Source: Flavisolibacter sp. (GTDB lineage: Bacteria > Bacteroidota > Bacteroidia > Chitinophagales > Chitinophagaceae). From it: 12,890 nt of DNA. Position numbers and translations under genes: made by a program. The stretch's first letter is position 1, and every line of letters begins with the position of its first letter. The stretch lies in assembly GCA_025936195.1 (NCBI GenBank), contig JAICTW010000013.1, positions 1 through 12,890 of the forward strand, read 5' to 3'. Of this stretch, positions 7,087 to 12,890 are shown one piece after another. The notes beneath the pieces are model-generated. The model ran no database searches and was not told the DNA's origin. It saw only the letters and a program-made list of their open reading frames with translations.

Positions 7087-7105
7087 TTTGCTATGCAATA
7101 GCAAA
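7087..7105. promoter_or_regulatory. Perfect palindrome upstream of the TPR lipoprotein gene
   Basis: TTTGCTAT-GCA-ATAGCAAA has 8-bp arms with a 3-bp spacer, 61-79 bp upstream of the TPR lipoprotein start. Size and position suit a dimeric repressor or activator site. It could also fold as a tight RNA hairpin if transcribed. No regulator is encoded nearby. Confidence 0.4.
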
Positions 7106-7171
7106 CAAAATTCGCAAAACAATAAATCACCTCCACAATGCTCAACAAAATTCTCAACGTACAAGTGAGTG

Positions 7172-7191
7172 ACCCTTCGACAGCTCAGGGT
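7172..7191. repeat. REP-like extragenic palindrome
   Basis: ACCCTTCGACAGCTCAGGGT has 5-bp complementary ends (ACCCT and AGGGT). The wording 'CCCTTCGACA(A)GCTCAGGG' resembles a dispersed intergenic repeat I recall from several bacterial phyla, including Bacteroidota. It is non-coding here. Only one copy lies in the window, so repeat status rests on recognition, not on a count. Confidence 0.5.
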
Positions 7192-7198
7192 AAATTCC

Positions 7199-7233
7199 AC
7201 ATACGGCTATGTAGCAATACAGTTGGCTACATA
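7199..7233. repeat. Three-arm inverted repeat with mutually exclusive pairings
   Basis: TATGTAGC (7208-7215) pairs perfectly with GCTACATA (7226-7233) across 10 bases. Its first five bases also pair with ACATA (7199-7203) across 4 bases. The two hairpins exclude each other, as in attenuator-type leaders. There is no supporting leader peptide or known motif. Confidence 0.35.
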
Positions 7234-7290
7234 ATCATCAATATCAATTTTAGATGACTTTCAAAACAAACAAAGTTTCTACAGCCTAAG

Positions 7291-7379
7291 TCTCCCCTTT
7301 GCGCCGACGCTGACAGCCGGCGGCCAGAGCCTTTGGCGTCGGACGAAGCTTTGGCGCAAGCATCAGGGGACAGGGGGAA
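7291..7379. repeat. GC-rich nested palindromic block downstream of the sulfatase gene
   Basis: By hand count, 7299-7364 is about two-thirds G+C in an AT-rich setting. Outer arms TCCCCT (7293-7298) and AGGGGA (7365-7370) continue into TTGCGCC (7299-7305) and GGCGCAA (7353-7359), making a 13-bp stem with a 5-base bulge. CCGACGC (7304-7310) pairs with GCGTCGG (7336-7342) as an alternative or inner stem. CTTTGGCG is repeated directly at 7331-7338 and 7349-7356. It abuts the sulfatase stop, so it may end that operon's transcript, but the T-rich stretch (7262-7279 read on the minus strand) is not adjacent to the stem. The flanks resemble Bacteroidota intergenic CCCCT/AGGGG repeats with a GC-rich insert. 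Confidence 0.5.
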
Positions 7380-8780
7380 TTATTTTTCACTCACCATCAA
7401 TGGCCATGCAGGATTCGGCACATAGGCTTCTTTCATTATTACTTCTATTTGCCTCACTACATCAGGATGTTTGGAAGCAATATTATTTTTCTCCTGCGGG
7501 TCTGTGCTTAAATCATACAACTCAATAGGCGAATCGGCTCTTTTGCTTACATCCAGCTTCACTCCTTTCCAATTACCAAATCGCACTGCCTGTTTGCCGC
7601 CGCTTTCATGCAGCTCCCAATAAAAATACCGCTGCTGCTTTTGCTTCTCTCCTTTCAATGCGGGAAGTATAGAAATGCCATCCACCTTTTTTGTTCGTTT
7701 CACTCCGGCCATTTGCAAAAATGTTGGAAACAAATCCCAAAAAGCAGCAGGCATAGTATTGACCGTTCCCGGTTTTGTTAAACCTTTTTGATAAGCAATG
7801 AATGGAACACGAATGCCTCCTTCGTACAGATCTCTTTTAATTCCTCTTAAGCCACCGTTGCTGTTGAAGAAAACAGGATCGCCACCGTTTTCCTTATGCG
7901 GACCATTATCGCTTGTGAAGATGATCAACGTATTTTCTTCCAGTCCTTTTTCTTTCACGGCATTCATAATCTCCCCGACAAATTTATCCAGTCTCGATAC
8001 CATTGCAGCGAAAGCGGCATGGGGATAAGGATCGAAATGATGTTTTTCATTATCCGTGTTTTTCGGTTTGATCGGCCGCTCATTAAATTTCTTTACATAG
8101 TAGTCATACACTTCATCATGCGGGGCAATAACATCGGCGTGAGGTAAAGTATAAGGCAGATACAGGAAGAAAGGCTGGTCGTGCTTTGCATTTAAAAACT
8201 TCATGGCCTGTTGGTGGATCAGATCAGCAGAATAGGCAGAATCAAATTTCAAATTTCCGGAAAGATCAATACGATCATGATTGTGCCATAAATGATCGGG
8301 ATAATAATTGTGTGCAAGGGTTTGACAATTGTATCCATAAAATTCATCAAAGCCTTTCTTTTGCGGATCGCCTGATGTCGCGATAAAACCTAACGACCAT
8401 TTACCAAATGCAGCCGTTTCATAGCCGGCATTTTTCAACAGCATGGCAATGGTTACAATAGAATCCGGCAAAGGAACCTGCCCTTCCGGTTTCAATGTAA
8501 TATTTCCTCGAATAGCGCCATGACCTGTATGCATACCTGTCAGGAAGCTGCAACGTGAGGGAGCGCAAACCGTAGAGCCTGAATAAAACTGTGTGAACTT
8601 CACTCCCATTTTTGAAAGCTTGTCAATATTGGGTGTGGCAATTTTTTGCTGACCATAACAACCTACATCACCATAGCCCAGATCATCAGCCAAAATAAAA
8701 ATGATGTTGGGCTTTGAAGATTTTTGCCCATCGGCCAATTGCCAACAACATAGTGAAAGGATCAGTATAAATGCTTTCAT
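7380..8780 (-). CDS. Exported S1-family sulfatase (arylsulfatase type)
   Basis: 466 residues, standard for formylglycine sulfatases, which hydrolyse sulfate esters on sugars. MKAFILILSLCCWQLADGQ is a signal peptide. The core begins PNIIFILADDLGYGD with metal ligands D32 and D33. The maturation signature is CAPSRCSFLTG (72-82): C72 is the cysteine to be converted to formylglycine and R76 is its partner. Further expected active-site residues are K127 (FGKW), H214 (PHAD), D291-N292 (TSDNGPH) and K315 (LRGIKRDLYEGG). The C-terminal region (YDLSTDPQEKNNIA) is the usual end domain. Every catalytic position looks intact. A maturase (anaerobic SME or FGE) must be encoded elsewhere. The start codon is one base after the GH2 stop (TAA-G-ATG), so translation is probably coupled. 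The S1 subfamily, and hence the sulfate position attacked, cannot be told by eye. Confidence 0.95.
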   Translation of the reverse strand: MKAFILILSLCCWQLADGQKSSKPNIIFILADDLGYGDVGCYGQQKIATPNIDKLSKMGVKFTQFYSGSTVCAPSRCSFLTGMHTGHGAIRGNITLKPEGQVPLPDSIVTIAMLLKNAGYETAAFGKWSLGFIATSGDPQKKGFDEFYGYNCQTLAHNYYPDHLWHNHDRIDLSGNLKFDSAYSADLIHQQAMKFLNAKHDQPFFLYLPYTLPHADVIAPHDEVYDYYVKKFNERPIKPKNTDNEKHHFDPYPHAAFAAMVSRLDKFVGEIMNAVKEKGLEENTLIIFTSDNGPHKENGGDPVFFNSNGGLRGIKRDLYEGGIRVPFIAYQKGLTKPGTVNTMPAAFWDLFPTFLQMAGVKRTKKVDGISILPALKGEKQKQQRYFYWELHESGGKQAVRFGNWKGVKLDVSKRADSPIELYDLSTDPQEKNNIASKHPDVVRQIEVIMKEAYVPNPAWPLMVSEK

Positions 8781-8781
8781 C

Positions 8782-11769
8782 TTATTTCGTTTTCAACGCT
8801 TCATAAAATTCAATTTCAAGGATGCTCAATGTACCCTTTGCTTTTGCATCATCTCTTGCCACACCATCGTCCAGTTTTTTCCCATTCACCTCTACGCCGG
8901 CATTGTCATTTTTAGTTGCCGCAGCACCATTCAATTGTATGCGAACAGTCTTCCCTTTTTGTGGCCGACAATGTATAGTGTAATAACCAAGCGTGGTTTG
9001 GGTACTTCCATTGAAAACTTCTTTGCCATCAACAGTTATTTGCAAAGGATAAATTTTTGAACGGAAGTTGTTCAGCTTTAGGGTGATCTCATTTATTGTT
9101 GCTTCTCTTTCCAGTGTGTATTCTATCCAGGCAGTAGATAATTTGCCATCGTTCACCCATTCTGTTCTTTCATTATCATCATAGCTGGCAAAAGCGCTGT
9201 CGGCATGTGCACCGGCACTTGCATTTACAATGTTGATGGGAGTTCGTGTAATCGTATAAGATGGTGTTAATGGTGTTGGTCCTCTGTCCAGATAAGAAGG
9301 CAATCCTGAGGATGGTAAATTTTTCGATAAACCATTTTCAACGGTAAAAGGTTTTGTTGTCAATACAAGTGTTGCTTCTTTTAATCCTTCCGATCTTGCT
9401 TTGACCGTAATGGTTCCGGGCTGTGTTGTTGAACGAACTAAAAACCGGTTCACTCCACCCTCAACAGGAAAGCTTTTTGCCAGTACATAATTCTCGGGGC
9501 CTCTTGCCATTCCTCCTCTCCATTCTGCAGGCCCGGTCAACGAATAATTGACCATGTTCAATGCAGTGGGACAACGATTCCCTTTTGCATCTACAACTTC
9601 TACTTCTATTAACGCGAGGTCACGTCCATCGGCAATAAAGTCATTTGGTCTTTTTATTTCTGTTAAGCGAAGCGCAACCGGACTACCTGTTGTACTGATC
9701 GCATCGCTGCAAACCTGTTTGCTGTTTTGATCATAACCAATTGCGCTGATGGTTCCAGGTTTCCATTCTACATTTTTGAACGTGAAAAGAAAACCATCGC
9801 TCTTTGTTCCAAAACCTAAGGATTTACCGTTGACTTTCAATTCCACTTTGTCAGAAGTGGAAACAACATAGATATCTTTTTTTACACCAGGTTCATAATT
9901 CCAATGGCCGATAATATGCAGGTGTTGTTTCTCCGGATTGACCCATCCATCCCACATCACCTGGTCGGAATAAAAATTTTCTTTCTTTATTCTGAGTGCA
10001 TCCACCTCGCCGCTCCTTCTGTAATTTTCATCACCGCGATGATGTGAATTGGATTCTGTCCAGCCAATATTCACACCGCCGCTGCTCACCCGTTTACCGG
10101 TTCCAGGTCTTTCATTCCAGAATTCAAACCAGCGCTTCACATTTTCAACGGCATGACTTTCCATGTTTCGATTGTAGGCTGAGGCATCGGGTGCTTTTAT
10201 CATTTTGTTCAGCGATACCGACCAAATACTATCTGGTCCCGCTCCATCTTTATGGTAAGGCGGCGTGTAATCGTCCCAATATTTTCTTGAACCTTCGTCT
10301 CTTGAATATTCCATTGCCCACAAAGGCTTGGTTGCACTTTTATTGGTGTACAACATTTCACCACCGTATTCTGCAATCTTGCCGTCCAGCATTTCACGAC
10401 TCCCAATTGCCCTTCCACCATAAGGATCATATTTGTATTTGATGTCGAGCATATCTTTCATATTCGATTCGCGAATTCCTTTGTTACCACTTTCGTAAAA
10501 AATAATGCTTGGATTGTTGCGATTATAAATGATGGCGTCACGCATCACAGCTTTTCTCTGCTCCCATCTTGTGCCGGCAACATCGCCTTCCGAATCACCT
10601 GCCGGCATGGCTTGCATCAGACCAACTCTATCACAACTTTCCACATCCTGTTTCCAGGGAGTCACATGCATCCAACGGATCAAATTCCCATTTCCTTCAA
10701 CGATCAAACCATTGCTGTAATCACTTAGCCATGCAGGAACAGAATTGCCGATCGCTGGCCATTCATTCGTTGTTCTTTGCGCATAACCATGGACCATGAT
10801 CACACGATCATTGAGATAGATCATCCCGTTTTTAAATTCCGTTTTGCGAAAACCAGTTTTGGTTGTTACTACATCAAGAGTTTTTTGATTTATTACTAAT
10901 GAAGTTTGTACATCATACAAGTAACCATAACCCCAGCTCCAGAAATTTATTCCGGACACAGGTGAAGATGCTTTTACAGTTTTTGTTTCACCAGGTGCAA
11001 TATTGATTTTATCTCCGGTAAAACTCTTAACCGGCTTGCCATTTAAATCAGTAATGGAAACTTTATAACTTACCTGCTGCGTTTGATTGCTTTCGTTTTT
11101 TATTTCCGATTCGGCATGAATGATTGCCGATTTTTCTTTGATGTTGAAATGATCAGCATAGATATAAACACCTGTCGTTCCAAGATTGCTGTACAAGGGA
11201 AGCGTTTGATAAATTTTTGGAACTACATGCAGGTAAACATTTTTATTGATGCCCCCGTAGTTGGCGTAAAAATTCTTATCCTCCCACTGAAATTTGGTAT
11301 TCGTTGCTTTCTCCCGATAATTCCAATCATTGTCAATGCGTGCGGCCAAAACATTTTCTTCATCGCCAAATTTTGCAAGATTAGTTACATCAAATCCAAA
11401 AGCCATCACACCATTTTCGCTCCTCGCAATTGGCTGACCATTCAAGTAAAATTCTCCGGCCTGGCGAATGCCTTCAAATTCCAAAAATATTTTTTGGCCT
11501 TTTGCTGACGCAGGCAATTTAAAATGCTTGCGGTACCATGCAATTCCGGTTGAAAGATCTTTGATATCTTTTTTAAAAGCTTCGTCCTCGTTCCATGCAT
11601 AAGGAAGCGTTACGTTTTTCCATTTGCTGTCATCAAAATTATTTCGATAGGCCGATGAATCATCGCCAACAAAAACTTTCCAGCCGGGATTGAAATTGTA
11701 TTTGATGCGTTGAGAAAATCCATTCAGGCAAAAACAAATTAGCAAATAAGCAATTAAACTTTTTTTCAT
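8782..11769 (-). CDS. Exported multidomain GH2 beta-glycosidase with altered acid/base motif
   Basis: 995 residues. A signal peptide (MKKSLIAYLLICFCLNGFS) precedes the sugar-binding jelly-roll (about 21-185, GIAWYRKHFKLP, GEFYLNGQPI), an Ig-like domain (about 190-305) and the TIM barrel (about 306-600). Next come a DUF4982-like domain (about 617-700, VELKVNGKSLGFG), an Ig-like domain (about 705-800) and a C-terminal F5/8C-like carbohydrate-binding region (about 860-990). GH2 enzymes release beta-linked galactose, glucuronic acid, mannose or related sugars. The nucleophile is likely E487 in PLWAMEYS. The acid/base region reads NNPSIIFYESGNKG, where the usual NE glutamate is K430. E426, four residues earlier, may take over, as I recall from some Bacteroidota GH2 subgroups with WE/YE at this place. 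It is the middle gene of the operon, 16 bp after GH105. Substrate unknown. Confidence 0.93.
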   Translation of the reverse strand: MKKSLIAYLLICFCLNGFSQRIKYNFNPGWKVFVGDDSSAYRNNFDDSKWKNVTLPYAWNEDEAFKKDIKDLSTGIAWYRKHFKLPASAKGQKIFLEFEGIRQAGEFYLNGQPIARSENGVMAFGFDVTNLAKFGDEENVLAARIDNDWNYREKATNTKFQWEDKNFYANYGGINKNVYLHVVPKIYQTLPLYSNLGTTGVYIYADHFNIKEKSAIIHAESEIKNESNQTQQVSYKVSITDLNGKPVKSFTGDKINIAPGETKTVKASSPVSGINFWSWGYGYLYDVQTSLVINQKTLDVVTTKTGFRKTEFKNGMIYLNDRVIMVHGYAQRTTNEWPAIGNSVPAWLSDYSNGLIVEGNGNLIRWMHVTPWKQDVESCDRVGLMQAMPAGDSEGDVAGTRWEQRKAVMRDAIIYNRNNPSIIFYESGNKGIRESNMKDMLDIKYKYDPYGGRAIGSREMLDGKIAEYGGEMLYTNKSATKPLWAMEYSRDEGSRKYWDDYTPPYHKDGAGPDSIWSVSLNKMIKAPDASAYNRNMESHAVENVKRWFEFWNERPGTGKRVSSGGVNIGWTESNSHHRGDENYRRSGEVDALRIKKENFYSDQVMWDGWVNPEKQHLHIIGHWNYEPGVKKDIYVVSTSDKVELKVNGKSLGFGTKSDGFLFTFKNVEWKPGTISAIGYDQNSKQVCSDAISTTGSPVALRLTEIKRPNDFIADGRDLALIEVEVVDAKGNRCPTALNMVNYSLTGPAEWRGGMARGPENYVLAKSFPVEGGVNRFLVRSTTQPGTITVKARSEGLKEATLVLTTKPFTVENGLSKNLPSSGLPSYLDRGPTPLTPSYTITRTPINIVNASAGAHADSAFASYDDNERTEWVNDGKLSTAWIEYTLEREATINEITLKLNNFRSKIYPLQITVDGKEVFNGSTQTTLGYYTIHCRPQKGKTVRIQLNGAAATKNDNAGVEVNGKKLDDGVARDDAKAKGTLSILEIEFYEALKTK

Positions 11770-11785
11770 TAGGTAAGAATAAAGG

Positions 11786-12890
11786 TTATTTCATTTTATA
11801 TACTTCGGTTCCGGCAAGTAAAAAAGCACCAAGACCATAATCTTCAAAATCAGGAATGTGATCATAGCTCACGGGCTGACCGTCTTTTGGCTCTTTTCCC
11901 GTGCCCTGAACATAACCCAACATGCCATCCGGATGCAAAGCATATTTCATCATTGCATTCCATGCCTTTGCAATCGCATGCTTGTAGGTCTTTTTATCAA
12001 GAACACCATTATTAACACCCCATGCAAATCCATACGTAAACAATGCTGTACCTGATGTTTCCTTTCCTCCAAAATGTGTAGGATCGTGAAGGCTCACGTT
12101 CCAGAAACCATCTTCACGCTGCACTTTAATTAACGCAGCGGACATGTCCTTGAAATCTTGCAAATACTCGCTGTAGTGGGCGTCCGTTTTTGGAAGCAGT
12201 TGCAAAACTCTTGCAAGCGCAGCCAACACCCATCCATTGCCGCGGCTCCAGTAGCAATCTTCACCATTGGGCCCTTTATAAGGCGGAACAAAATTTTTAT
12301 CTCTCCACCACAAATGATCTTCCTTGTTGTACAAACCATTTCCACCATGATTGTATTTTGCAAATGCATAGAGGTCATACATTTTGTTGAAATAAGAACT
12401 GTCATTATACAGTACACCCAAACGTGCAAAGACAGGCATGACCATTTGAATGGCATCAATCCAATTCCAGTCATCTTTCTTATCGCTGTGCACCATGTTG
12501 TCAATGCAGGCCTTTATGTTCTTAATACGCTCTTCCTGCTTGTCCATCAAATACAGATCAATGTAAGTTTGACCGCAGCATTGATCATCTGCATTGCGTG
12601 TAGCAATTCCATTGCGCATGTTCCAGTTGTGTTTCTCTCCCCACTGAACAGCATAGTCGTAATATTCTTTTTGAGGATGAATAGCGTACAAGGCCATTAA
12701 GCCTTCGTAGTAAACAGCTCTTGTCCAGATATTGCTTGGCCTTTCCCTGTCGGTAACAATTGGTTTGCCTGCATCGGGCCATTTGTTCATGAAGTACTGG
12801 TTGGCTAATTCAAGCGACTTGATGATTTTTTTCTTTGACGGAAGTTTTTGCGCTGTTGACGCAACAAAAGAAAACAACAAAAAACAAAAA
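11786..12890 (-). CDS. GH105 unsaturated uronyl hydrolase, 5' end outside the window
   Basis: 367 residues are visible. The frame stays open to the right edge and reads FCFLLFSFVASTAQ, the core and cleavage region of a signal peptide. The true start therefore lies beyond 12890, and a TTG at 12880 is not a credible start. GH105 enzymes are (alpha/alpha)6-barrel hydrolases that remove the 4,5-unsaturated uronic acid left at the non-reducing end by polysaccharide lyases (rhamnogalacturonan, ulvan and similar). Landmarks, counted from the TTG codon, are IWTRAVYYEGLMALY (51-65), NADDQCCGQTYIDLY (96-110, likely catalytic-pair aspartates), DDWNWIDAIQMVMP (136-149, D142 the probable proton donor), CYWSRGNGWVLAALARVL and the C-terminal SYDHIPDFEDYGLGAFLLAG. 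It implies that a lyase is encoded elsewhere in the locus. First visible gene of the GH105-GH2-sulfatase operon. Confidence 0.93.
   Translation of the reverse strand, partial: FCFLLFSFVASTAQKLPSKKKIIKSLELANQYFMNKWPDAGKPIVTDRERPSNIWTRAVYYEGLMALYAIHPQKEYYDYAVQWGEKHNWNMRNGIATRNADDQCCGQTYIDLYLMDKQEERIKNIKACIDNMVHSDKKDDWNWIDAIQMVMPVFARLGVLYNDSSYFNKMYDLYAFAKYNHGGNGLYNKEDHLWWRDKNFVPPYKGPNGEDCYWSRGNGWVLAALARVLQLLPKTDAHYSEYLQDFKDMSAALIKVQREDGFWNVSLHDPTHFGGKETSGTALFTYGFAWGVNNGVLDKKTYKHAIAKAWNAMMKYALHPDGMLGYVQGTGKEPKDGQPVSYDHIPDFEDYGLGAFLLAGTEVYKMK

Larger units (their letters stand above)
7027..7379. other. 353-bp non-coding interval dense in inverted repeats
   Basis: No convincing gene. It contains, from left to right, a 19-bp palindrome (7087-7105), a REP-like hairpin (7172-7191), a three-arm repeat that could form alternative hairpins (7199-7233) and a GC-rich structured block (7291-7379). 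The rest is AT-rich. The interval holds the TPR gene upstream region and the sulfatase downstream region. Confidence 0.6.
7380..12890 (-). other. GH105-GH2-sulfatase operon
   Basis: Three minus-strand genes follow each other with gaps of 16 bp (GH105 to GH2) and 1 bp (GH2 to sulfatase), so one transcript and translational coupling of the last pair are very likely. The operon promoter lies beyond the right edge. The three exported enzymes fit successive steps on a sulfated, uronic-acid-containing oligosaccharide. Confidence 0.8.

Noticed and set aside
9996..10442. 148-codon open frame on the plus strand inside the GH2 gene
   Set aside because: It lies wholly opposite a well-supported GH2 domain, and its translation is rich in His, Cys and Arg with no recognisable domain. 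It is a shadow of the coding strand.
12158..12700. 180-codon open frame on the plus strand opposite GH105
   Set aside because: It overlaps the conserved GH105 barrel, and its composition looks like antisense of coding DNA. No family resemblance.
12878..12880. TTG as the start codon of the GH105 gene
   Set aside because: The reading frame continues upstream with hydrophobic residues typical of a signal peptide, so the start lies outside the window.

Overview
The window looks like part of a carbohydrate-degradation locus of a Bacteroidota bacterium, with Chitinophagaceae or Sphingobacteriia as a guess. The evidence is moderately AT-rich DNA, signal peptides ending in the 'FSQ' or 'TAQ' style typical of the phylum, weak or absent Shine-Dalgarno sequences, a Bacteroidota-type Y1 transposase, and exported CAZymes next to a sulfatase. 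No rRNA, tRNA or CRISPR array is visible.

Layout. 1-1985 (-): a GH31 alpha-glycosidase whose 3' end lies left of the window. 1986-3057: the gap between this gene and the divergent GH115 gene. It holds a hairpin close to the GH31 start and a small repeat-flanked element (about 2202-2917) encoding an IS200/REP-associated-type Y1 transposase. 3058-5547 (+): a GH115 alpha-glucuronidase. 5691-6259 (-): a Fic/Doc toxin gene and its small helical partner, overlapping by 4 bp. 6418-7026 (-): a TPR lipoprotein. 7027-7379: a non-coding stretch dense in inverted repeats, ending in a GC-rich block. 7380-12890 (-): a tight operon read GH105, then GH2, then sulfatase, with gaps of 16 bp and 1 bp. The 5' end of GH105 lies right of the window.

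How the genes fit together. All five enzymes carry export signals, although that of GH105 is only partly visible. They suit stepwise trimming of a uronic-acid-rich, probably sulfated polysaccharide. GH105 would remove the unsaturated uronic acid left by a lyase, GH2 a beta-linked sugar, GH115 an alpha-linked (methyl)glucuronic acid, GH31 an alpha-linked xylose or glucose, and the sulfatase a sulfate ester. Candidate substrates are ulvan-like glucuronorhamnoxylans, sulfated glucuronoxylans, or arabinogalactan/exudate gums. No lyase, SusC/SusD pair or regulator is in the window, so the substrate cannot be fixed. The toxin-antitoxin pair, the TPR lipoprotein and the transposase element look like accessory insertions.

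The points most worth a second look are the transposase element with its five or six related repeats and nested cruciform, the unusual GH2 acid/base region (YESGNK instead of a GNE-type motif), the Fic/Doc toxin paired with a partner that does not look like Phd, and the GC-rich palindromic block directly downstream of the sulfatase.
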